NCBI GenBank assembly: GCA_902826945.1
Contig: CADEGS010000179.1
Span: 1-9,331, forward strand
Origin: an uncultured bacterium
GTDB taxonomy: Bacteria; Planctomycetota; UBA1135; GCA-002686595
Length of the DNA: 9,331 nt
Reading direction: 5' to 3'
Under the pieces are notes generated by a model. That model ran no database searches. It was not told where the DNA came from and saw nothing but the letters and a program-made list of their open reading frames with translations. Within the stretch, counting starts at the first letter, position 1. Each line of letters opens with the position of its first letter. Shown here in pieces: positions 1 to 5,294 of this stretch. The position numbers and the translations under genes were made by a program.

Positions 1-305
1 AGATCCAGGAGGGCGGCACCGACCGCTCCTACGGCATCCACGTCGCGCGCCTGGCCGGGGTGCCGCGCGCCGTGCTCGAGCGCGCGCGCGCGATCCTCTC
101 CGACCTCGAGCGCGACGAGGAGGACCTGGCCGAGCGCATCCTCGCCGCCGGCCCCGCCCCGCGCCGCCGCGACGAGGGCGTCCAGCTCGGCCTCTTCGCC
201 CCCCGCCCGAGCCCCGTCGAGGAGGCGCTGCGCGCGCTCGACCTCGACCGCCTGAGCCCGATCGAGGCGCTGCTCGCCCTGCGCGAGCTGCAGGGAAAGC
301 TGTAG
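1..305 (+). CDS. mutS: DNA mismatch repair protein MutS, C-terminal fragment
   Basis: This is the 3' end of mutS. The 5' part lies outside the window, and the frame is read from base 3. MutS binds mismatched DNA and uses its ATPase to recruit the rest of the mismatch repair machinery. The visible start, [20 protein letters not shown], is the conserved end of the MutS ATPase domain, where the composite nucleotide site and dimer contacts lie. The segment [12 protein letters not shown] is the typical helix that follows. A poorly conserved, charged linker (about residues 40-75 of the fragment) leads to a short C-terminal helical part ending in [13 protein letters not shown], as is common in MutS1. 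The TAG stop is at 303-305. The next gene begins 31 bp downstream on the same strand, so co-transcription is possible. Identity is essentially certain; only the extent is unknown. Confidence 0.96.
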   Translation, partial: IQEGGTDRSYGIHVARLAGVPRAVLERARAILSDLERDEEDLAERILAAGPAPRRRDEGVQLGLFAPRPSPVEEALRALDLDRLSPIEALLALRELQGKL

Positions 306-336
306 GCTCGGCCGCACCCCATACGGAGGTCCGACC

Positions 337-1290
337 ATGCTCCCGCTCCTCGCCTGCTTCTCCTTCCTCGCCGCGGACGACCCCGAGGTCGTGGTCCGCG
401 CCCGCCTCGACGGTGCGCTCGAGGTCGGCAAGCCCGCCGCGCTCGTCGTCGAGGTCGTGCTGGCCGACGGCACGCGCGCCGACCGCGCCGGGCTGCCGGC
501 GCCGCTCCTGCAGATCGCCGTGCCCGAGGGCGTGACGCTCGCGGGCGAGCACCTCGTGACGCTCGCCCAGCAGGCGCAGAACGAGCTGCTCGAGGCGCCC
601 TACGAGCGGCTGCTCGAGAAGGGCAGTGCGCGCGTCGCGTTCACGCTCGAGCGCGAGCCGGCGGCGGACGCGACGATCGGCCTCGTCGTCACCGGCTACC
701 TGTCGGGCGCGTCGGGCGAGCGCTTCCTGCGCGAGCGCGTCGAGCTGCCGCTCGTGGCCGGCGCGGAGGCGCGGCCGGGCGACGACCAGGACTCGCGCTG
801 GGGCCCGCCGGGCGGCGCGGGCGACGGGCGCCTCGCGATCGGCGAGCGCGCGCCGCCCTTCGAGCTGCCGCGGCCCGACGGCTCGACGGTCGCGCTCGAG
901 TCGCTCCTCGGGCAGGGGTTCGTCCTGGTGACGACCTTCCGCGCCCACTGGTGACCGTACTGCGCGAAGCAGCTCGGGGAGCTGCAGAAGGTCCAGGAGG
1001 CCCTGGCGGCGCTCGGCACCGTGGCGCTGGCCGTGGCGCAGGAGGAGGAGCGGCTCGACGAGGCGGACTGGCGCTCGTTCCAGGCCGGCGTCGCGCGGCC
1101 CGACCCGCTGCCCGCGTTCGACGTGCTGGTGGACGTCGAGCGCCGGGCGACGAAGGCCTGGGGCCGCACGAGCGCCTACCTGCTCGACCCGGGCGGCGTC
1201 GTGCGCCAGGTCTTCCCGATGACGCTGCGCGCGCGGCCGTCGTGGCGGGCGATCCTGGCGGAGATCGAGCGCCAGGCGCAGCGCGATTAG
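337..1290 (+). CDS. Selenocysteine-containing redoxin (AhpC/TSA-like, UxxC) with DsbD-like N-terminal domain; TGA at 952-954 read as Sec
   Basis: This is a predicted 317-aa selenoprotein. The ATG at 337 has a strong Shine-Dalgarno (GGAGGT at 325-330, 6 nt spacing). The first 13 or so residues are hydrophobic (MLPLLACFSFLA) and may be a short export signal or lipobox (L-L-A-C7), although there is no positive n-region. Residues about 18-145 look like a beta-rich domain resembling the DsbD N-terminal domain (IAVPEGVTLAG is typical of it). A Gly/Asp-rich linker follows. Residues about 164-317 are a redoxin domain: L-A-I-G-E-R-A-P-P-F-E-L-P, then V-T-T-F-R-A-H-W-U206-P-Y-C209-A-K-Q-L-G-E-L-Q. Family members normally have W-C-P-[YF]-C there, so the in-frame TGA replaces the first catalytic Cys. 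The frame continues with thioredoxin-fold sequence (VALAVAQ, TSAYLLDPGGVVRQVF) to TAG at 1288-1290. The expected activity is thiol- or selenol-dependent peroxide or disulfide reduction, probably outside the cytoplasm. A nonsense mutation or sequencing error is the alternative, but its exact position at the catalytic Cys argues against it. Confidence 0.88.
952..954 (+). other. Recoded UGA: selenocysteine codon (Sec206)
   Basis: This TGA is the only in-frame stop between 337 and 1288. It follows TGG (Trp) and precedes CCG TAC TGC (Pro-Tyr-Cys), giving a U-x-x-C redox motif. One base separates it from the Cys codon TGC that homologous redoxins carry at this place. The base after the stop is C; UGAC is known as an inefficient termination context, which favours recoding. 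Decoding would need SelB, tRNA-Sec (selC), SelA and SelD encoded elsewhere in the genome; none of these is in the window. Confidence 0.87.
952..993 (+). promoter_or_regulatory. Candidate bacterial SECIS element
   Basis: A stem-loop starts at the UGA. The upper stem is a perfect 7-bp pairing of GCAGCTC (969-975) with GAGCTGC (979-985). It closes a GGG loop (976-978), or a five-base CGGGG loop if the last pair opens. A short lower stem can form between GACC (953-956) and GGTC (990-993), leaving an internal loop. The first loop G lies 22 nt after the UGA. Known bacterial SECIS elements have a small apical loop with a G among its first bases, placed about 16-37 nt after the UGA, so distance and loop both fit. 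The element lies wholly inside coding sequence, as in fdhF. Folding was done by eye. Confidence 0.68.
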
Positions 1291-1292
1291 GA

Positions 1293-1328
1293 GCGCCGGG
1301 GGAGCGCTCGCGAGCCGCTCCCCGGCGC
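1293..1328. terminator. Hairpin between convergent genes, probable bidirectional terminator
   Basis: GCGCCGGGGGAGCG (1293-1306) pairs with CGCTCCCCGGCGC (1316-1328) over 13 bp with one bulged G. The 9-nt loop contains CTCGCGAG, which can extend the stem. It starts 3 bp after the stop of the selenoprotein gene and ends 8 bp before the stop of the convergent lipoprotein gene. No T-tract follows on either strand, so intrinsic termination is plausible but unproven. Confidence 0.55.
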
Positions 1329-1336
1329 CCGATCGC

Positions 1337-1966
1337 TCAGCGGGCGCGCAGCACGACCGGCGTCGTGCTGCCGGGCGCGACGTCGAGCTCGCAGGCCGCG
1401 AAGACGCGCTCGCCGCGGTAGAGCTGCAGCGGCAGCCGGCCGGCGGGGACGACCGTGCGCTCCGCGCCGTCCTCGCGCAGCGTGAAGTCCTCGACGCGCA
1501 GGCCGTCGTGGAAGATCGCGCAGCGGGCGGTCTCGCCCGTGCCCAGGCCCTCGCAGGAGACGACCAGCGTGGCGCCGGGCTCGAGCACGAGCTCGAGGTC
1601 CTGCGGCGCCTGGCCGCCCGCGAGCGAGAGCTCCGGCAGGACCGCCACGCCGCCGTCCAGGCTCGAGGCCTTCAGCGTGAAGGTGCCCTCGGGCAGCGGG
1701 CCGAGCGCGAAGCGGCCGTCCGCGTCGCTCGTCTGGCTGTAGGAGGACGAGGGGTAGACGGCCACCACGCGCACGGCGCCGCAGGGCTTCCCGCCGGCGT
1801 CGCGCACGTGGCCCGACACGACGCGGGCGGACGAGGAGCGGCCATCGCGGCGGAAGGACGCCACGTGCCAGCCGGACTCGTCGTCGTGGTCGCGGCCCAC
1901 GCCGATGGCGAGGACGCAGCCGGGGAGCAGGCCGAGGAGCAGGAGGGCGGGGAGCGAACGCAGCAT
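1337..1966 (-). CDS. Lipoprotein with carboxypeptidase regulatory-like (CarboxypepD_reg) domain
   Basis: A 209-aa predicted lipoprotein. The N-terminus MLRSLPALLLLGLLPGC is a classical lipoprotein signal peptide with lipobox L-P-G-C17, so the mature protein should be lipid-anchored in the envelope. A His/Asp/Glu/Arg-rich stretch (residues about 24-45) follows. Residues about 48-130 carry the carboxypeptidase-regulatory-like beta-sandwich signature: VVSGHVRDAGGKPCGAVRVVAV, then T-S-D-A-D-G-R-F-A-L-G-P-L-P-E-G-T-F-T-L. The rest (about 135-209) looks like a second beta-rich segment ending in V-V-L-R-A-R. Such domains act as adhesive or structural modules, and no catalytic residues are visible. 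The ATG start is supported by GGAG (1973-1976 on the complement) with 6 nt spacing. The gene is convergent with the selenoprotein gene, and a 106-bp gap separates it from the glycosyltransferase gene upstream on the same strand. Its specific role is unknown. Confidence 0.85.
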   Translation of the reverse strand: MLRSLPALLLLGLLPGCVLAIGVGRDHDDESGWHVASFRRDGRSSSARVVSGHVRDAGGKPCGAVRVVAVYPSSSYSQTSDADGRFALGPLPEGTFTLKASSLDGGVAVLPELSLAGGQAPQDLELVLEPGATLVVSCEGLGTGETARCAIFHDGLRVEDFTLREDGAERTVVPAGRLPLQLYRGERVFAACELDVAPGSTTPVVLRAR

Positions 1967-1992
1967 GCGGGACTCCGGAGAGCGGACCCTGG

Positions 1993-2010
1993 ATGGGGTG
2001 TTCGCCCCAT
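1993..2010 (-). other. Small hairpin in the leader of the lipoprotein gene
   Basis: ATGGGG (1993-1998) and CCCCAT (2005-2010) form a perfect 6-bp inverted repeat around a TGTTCG loop. It lies 26 bp upstream of the lipoprotein ATG and downstream of the glycosyltransferase stop. It could be a weak terminator for the upstream transcript, a leader stem-loop or a protein-binding palindrome. No T-run follows. Function is not established. Confidence 0.3.
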
Positions 2011-2072
2011 TACGCAGCAGGTGGCGCTCCGTTACGAGATCCTCGGCCCGGGGAGGCGCCGCGCGGGCGGGC

Positions 2073-3743
2073 TCAGGCGCGCCGCTCGGCCGCCAGGCGC
2101 ACGAGCGAGCGCCGCCCGGCGCGCGCCGGGGGGAAGCGCGCGAGCAGCTCGGCGTAGCGCTCGGCGACGCGGCTCCAGTGGCACTCCTCGTCGACGAAGC
2201 GGCGCACGTCGGCCTCCATGCGCCGCAGCCGCTCGGGACGCTCGGCGAGCGCGACCAGGAGCTCGGCCAGGCGCTCGACCTCGCCCTCGCCCAGCGGCAC
2301 CTTGAGCGCGCAGCGCTCGTCGAGCTCGCGCTGCTCGGCGGCGTCGCTCGCGATCACCGGGCGGCCGACCGAGAAGGCCTGGAAGATGCCGCCCGACGTG
2401 CCGCCCGAGCTCGGCCCGCGCAGGTTCAGCGCCACGTCGCCCGCGCGCAGCCACGACCAGCCCGCCTCCTCGTCCACGTAGCCGGTGAAGCGCACGGCGT
2501 CCTCGATGCCGAGCGCGCGCGCCATCGCGCGCGGGTCGAACTCGCTGGCGCTGATCTTGCCGGCCAGGACGAGGTAGATGTCGCCGCGCGTGCGGCGCGC
2601 GCGCGCCAGCGCCGCCAGCGCCTTGTCGATGCGCTTGTGCGGCTGCACGCCGCCGAAGCTCGCCACGACGAAGCCGCGCGCCCAGGCCTCGGGCAGGCCC
2701 AGCTCGCGGCGCAGGACGGCGCGGTCGCGCTCGTCCCAGCGGCGCTCGGCGCCGTGGTGCACGACGCCGATCGGCGTGCGCGCGTTGCGCTCGGCCTCGA
2801 TGCGCTCGCGCACGAACCGGCTGTGCACGACGAAGGCGTCGGCGTGGCGCACGACGGAGCGGTTCAAGGGCAACGCGAAGCGGTCGCGCACGAGGTGCAC
2901 CTGCGCCGGCGGCCGCGCGCAGGGCAGCCACAGGTCGAGCTCGTGCGCGCCGCTCGCGTCGCGCCACGCCACGCGCCGCACGAACGCGCCCAGCCGGCGC
3001 GCGTCGCCGTGCGCGCGCTGCGCCGGCGTGACGCTGACGCCGCGCGTGCGCAGGACGAGCAGCGGCTCGTCGGCGCGGCGCGGCGCGAAGACGAGCGCTT
3101 CGCCGCTCGCCGGCCCGGCCAAGCGCGCGCCCTCCTCGAGCACCTCCACCGTGCGCGGCGGGTCCACGTGCAGCTCGATCGTCACCTCGCGCACGCCGCG
3201 CGCGGGCAGGCGCAGCGCGGCCTCGTCGGCGCACCAGCGCCCGTCCGCCTCGGGCTCGTGCCAGCCGGCGAGCAGCGGCCCCGGCAGGTCGAGCTCGGCC
3301 GGCAGCGTCCAGGGCGTGCGGCGCGCGCGCCGGCGCTCGATCCAGTTGCGCGCGTAGACCGCGAGCTGCGCCGGCCCGCCCTCGCGCAGCGCCAGCGCGT
3401 GCCCCTTCGCGCCGCCGCGCTGCAGGCCGGGGTAGGCCTGGAGCGCGACGTCGAAGAGCACCCAGTCGTGCTGCGCGACCGTGCCGCCGAGCGCGCGCAC
3501 CATGCGCAGCATGAACGCGTGCGCGAGCTCGTTGCCGAGCTGGTAGAGCACCTGGTCGAAGTCGCGCGGCGCCAGGTCGTGCACCGAGCGCACGCGCTCG
3601 CCGCCCCACAGCGGGTCGCCCAGCCCCTGGTCCACGAAGAGCTCCACCGTGCAGTGCCGCCGCAGGTAGGGCAGCAGGTGGCGCGTGTAGTCGCCGATCC
3701 CCGAGCGCAGCGAGGGCGGCGTCGTGACGAGGGCGACCTTCAC
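2073..3743 (-). CDS. GT4-like glycosyltransferase (GT-B fold) with inserted beta-sandwich domain
   Basis: A 556-aa cytoplasmic glycosyltransferase, presumably making an envelope polysaccharide or glycoconjugate; donor and acceptor are unknown. The start is GTG (3741-3743), giving M-K-V-A-L-V-T-T-P-P-S-L-R-S-G-I-G-D-Y-T-R-H-L-L, the usual GT-B N-terminal strand plus glycine loop. Residues about 1-150 are the N-terminal Rossmann half. Residues about 160-275 look like an inserted beta-sandwich: they open with G160-W-H-E-P-E-A-D-G-R-W and close near R-R-L-G-A-F-V-R-R-V-A-W260, a pattern familiar from accessory domains of polysaccharide enzymes. The C-terminal half has V-A-S-F-G-G-V-Q-P-H-K370-R, typical of GT4 nucleotide-sugar phosphate binding, and S-G-G-T-S-G-G-I-F-Q-A-F-S-V-G-R-P-V-I-A-S-D. 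In the usual E-x7-E motif both Glu positions are changed (G447 and Q455). The MAP gene ends 6 bp upstream on the same strand, so the two are probably translationally coupled; no good Shine-Dalgarno is visible. Confidence 0.88.
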   Translation of the reverse strand: MKVALVTTPPSLRSGIGDYTRHLLPYLRRHCTVELFVDQGLGDPLWGGERVRSVHDLAPRDFDQVLYQLGNELAHAFMLRMVRALGGTVAQHDWVLFDVALQAYPGLQRGGAKGHALALREGGPAQLAVYARNWIERRRARRTPWTLPAELDLPGPLLAGWHEPEADGRWCADEAALRLPARGVREVTIELHVDPPRTVEVLEEGARLAGPASGEALVFAPRRADEPLLVLRTRGVSVTPAQRAHGDARRLGAFVRRVAWRDASGAHELDLWLPCARPPAQVHLVRDRFALPLNRSVVRHADAFVVHSRFVRERIEAERNARTPIGVVHHGAERRWDERDRAVLRRELGLPEAWARGFVVASFGGVQPHKRIDKALAALARARRTRGDIYLVLAGKISASEFDPRAMARALGIEDAVRFTGYVDEEAGWSWLRAGDVALNLRGPSSGGTSGGIFQAFSVGRPVIASDAAEQRELDERCALKVPLGEGEVERLAELLVALAERPERLRRMEADVRRFVDEECHWSRVAERYAELLARFPPARAGRRSLVRLAAERRA

Positions 3744-3749
3744 GGAGCG

Positions 3750-4643
3750 CTACGCGGTCAGGACCTCGACGCCCTCGGGCCCGAGATAGAGCGAGTGCTC
3801 GGTCTGCGCCACCATCACGCCCTCCTCCTCGACCAGCGGCGGGTAGCGCACGAGCGAGCCCTGGCGCGCGAGCTTGACGAGCGTGTCGTCCAGCACGGCC
3901 GGCTCGAAGGCGGAGAAGTAGCGGCGCGCGATCGGCAGCCCGCGCCAGGCGTCGATGGCCCGCAGCACCTCGCGGTCGAGCCCCTTCGCCTTGCGCGGCG
4001 GACGCACCATCATGAAGACCTCGGCGCGGCCCTCCTCGCGGATGTAGCCGCGGCCGGTGCAGGCGAAGGGCTCGATCGCGAAGACCATGCCCTGGCGCAG
4101 CACGCCGCCGCCGCGCTCGCCGTAGTTCGGGATCTGCGGCGGCGTGTGCACCTTCCAGCGGCCCAGGCCGTGGCCGGTGAGGTTGCGCACGGGCTGGAAG
4201 CCGGCCGAGACGATCGTGCGCTCGATCGCGGCCCCGACCTCGCCCACCGGCACGCCGTCGCCGACGGTGGCGATGGCGGCCGCCAGCGCGTCGGCCGAGG
4301 CGCGCACGAGCGGCGTCCAGCGGCCGTCGGCCGAGAGGTCCACCGAGGCCGCGCTGTCGGCCACGTAGCCCTCGACGTGCACGCCGATGTCCACCTTGAC
4401 GCAGTCGCCCTCCTCGTAGCCGAGGGGGTCGCCCGGCGGGCTGCAGTAGTGCGCGGCGACGCGGTTGCGGCTCGACTGCGCGGGGAAGCCGGGCTCGCCG
4501 CCGCGCTCGCGGATCATCGCCTCGATCGTCTCGAGGACGTCGCGCACGAGCACGCCCGGACGGATGTTCGCCACGGCCCACTCGCGGCACTCGGCCACGA
4601 TGCGGCCGGCGCGGCGAAAGCATTCGAGGGCGTGGGAATCCAT
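3750..4643 (-). CDS. map: Methionine aminopeptidase, type II (archaeal/eukaryotic type)
   Basis: A 297-aa metallo-aminopeptidase that removes the N-terminal Met from nascent proteins in the cytoplasm. All five metal ligands of the pita-bread fold are present: D85 (V-K-V-D-I-G), D96 (Y-V-A-D-S), H158 (T-G-H-G-L-G), E191 (F-A-I-E-P-F) and E282 (Q-T-E-H-S). H65 in R-V-A-A-H-Y is the substrate-side His. Length and spacing match the archaeal enzyme (about 295 aa): an insertion of about 60 residues (roughly 203-270, I-R-E-E-G through P-P-L-V-E-E) lies between the fourth and fifth ligands. This defines type II and is absent from ordinary bacterial type I MAP (about 250-265 aa). The start is the ATG at 4643, with AGGA (complement of 4653-4656) 9 nt upstream. 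The open frame continues to 4976, but that extension lies antisense to the divergent lipoprotein gene and is not MAP-like. It is the first gene of a pair with the glycosyltransferase. Confidence 0.93.
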   Translation of the reverse strand: MDSHALECFRRAGRIVAECREWAVANIRPGVLVRDVLETIEAMIRERGGEPGFPAQSSRNRVAAHYCSPPGDPLGYEEGDCVKVDIGVHVEGYVADSAASVDLSADGRWTPLVRASADALAAAIATVGDGVPVGEVGAAIERTIVSAGFQPVRNLTGHGLGRWKVHTPPQIPNYGERGGGVLRQGMVFAIEPFACTGRGYIREEGRAEVFMMVRPPRKAKGLDREVLRAIDAWRGLPIARRYFSAFEPAVLDDTLVKLARQGSLVRYPPLVEEEGVMVAQTEHSLYLGPEGVEVLTA

Positions 4644-4667
4644 GGGCGAGGATCCTACCGTACGCCC

Positions 4668-5120
4668 GTGGAGCGTCGGCCCCTGCTCGCCGATCGGGCC
4701 GCGGGGCTCGGGCTCCTCCTCGCGCTCGCGCTCGTCCCGGGCTGCCGCACGACGGAGGAGAAGCGCCCCGCCGCGAGCGACCCGCCGATCGTGTGGCGGG
4801 CCGACCCGCGCCGCGCGTGGGACGTCGCGAGCGGCGCGAGCGTCCTGGGGAGCGTCGTGTACTTCGCGGCCGACGCGGCGCCGGACCGCTCCGTCTACGT
4901 GGTGCGCAACGCCTGGGGACAGGACATGGGCTGGGTGGACCACCTGGGGCGCGCGTACCGGCTCCTGCCGCACCACAAGGAGCCGGCCTGGGTCGGGACC
5001 GGGACGGTGCTGCAGGGCGTCGCGCGCATCCTGCGCGCGGAGGAGCCGTGCCGGCTGGTCGAGCGGCCGCTCGAGGGTGAGCAGGCCGGGGACGTCCCGG
5101 CGGCGCCGCCGCCGTCCTGA
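4668..5120 (+). CDS. Short lipoprotein of unknown function
   Basis: A 150-aa protein with a GTG start at 4668-4670. Its N-terminus has arginines (V/M-E-R-R) and a hydrophobic core (G-L-G-L-L-L-A-L-A-L-V-P-G-C26), so it is a lipoprotein signal with the lipid-modified Cys at residue 26. The mature part contains a compact segment (residues about 44-125) with R-A-W-D-V, G-S-V-V-Y-F, S-V-Y-V-V-R-N-A-W-G-Q-D-M-G-W-V-D-H-L-G-R-A-Y-R, E-P-A-W-V-G-T-G-T-V and a Pro-rich end (A-A-P-P-P-S). I do not recognise a named domain. The spacing of aromatic, Gly and Asp residues suggests a small beta-structured envelope protein. The gene sits divergently only 24 bp from the MAP start codon. The Shine-Dalgarno is weak (GAGGA at 4648-4652, rather far upstream), so the GTG start is chosen from the signal peptide. 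A much longer open frame upstream of this GTG (from 1905) is antisense shadow. Confidence 0.75.
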   Translation: MERRPLLADRAAGLGLLLALALVPGCRTTEEKRPAASDPPIVWRADPRRAWDVASGASVLGSVVYFAADAAPDRSVYVVRNAWGQDMGWVDHLGRAYRLLPHHKEPAWVGTGTVLQGVARILRAEEPCRLVERPLEGEQAGDVPAAPPPS

Positions 5121-5128
5121 GCCGCACG

Positions 5129-5149
5129 GCTGAAAAGCGACTTTCCAGC
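5129..5149 (+). terminator. Imperfect hairpin after the lipoprotein gene, possible terminator
   Basis: GCTGAAAAG (5129-5137) pairs with CTTTCCAGC (5141-5149) with one A-C mismatch around a CGA loop, 8 bp after the lipoprotein stop codon. There is no T-tract after it. A second, GC-only palindrome, TCCGGGG/CCCCGGA (5187-5202), follows in the same gap. Either could end the lipoprotein transcript before the kinase gene. The rest of the 174-bp gap (5121-5294) shows no clear promoter. Confidence 0.3.
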
Positions 5150-5294
5150 GCGAGCTCCGACCTCCGCCGCGACCGCGCCGCGGGCCTCCGGGGCCCCCCG
5201 GAATCCCTCAATCCCCGGCGGCGGATCGATCGAAAGAGGGGCCACCGGCGACCCGACCTCCACGGGCGCCACGCGACCCCTGCGAGCCGTCCCC

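Noticed and set aside
337..954. A stand-alone 205-aa protein ending at the TGA, with a second small gene starting at GTG 1021
   Set aside because: The break falls inside the active-site motif of one continuous thioredoxin-fold domain. Both halves share one frame, and the second half has no start with a ribosome binding site before its conserved strand. A selenocysteine read-through explains it better.
4644..4976. N-terminal extension of MAP by 111 residues to an upstream start
   Set aside because: The extension is antisense to the divergent lipoprotein gene and is shadow-like in composition. The ATG at 4643 has a Shine-Dalgarno and gives the normal family length.
1905..5120. A 1071-aa + strand open frame
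   Set aside because: Its first two thirds are antisense to the glycosyltransferase and MAP genes and have the Arg/Ala/His-rich composition of a high-GC shadow frame. Only the last 150 codons, from GTG 4668, encode a recognisable signal peptide and protein.
5187..5202. GC palindrome TCCGGGG/CCCCGGA considered as an operator or strong terminator
   Set aside because: Short GC-only palindromes are expected by chance at this base composition, and no T-tract or repeated copy supports a function. It is mentioned only as a possible accessory stem.
2032..5211. A 1059-aa - strand open frame
   Set aside because: It runs in another frame over the glycosyltransferase, MAP and lipoprotein genes and is an Arg/Ala/Pro-rich low-complexity translation with no family signature.
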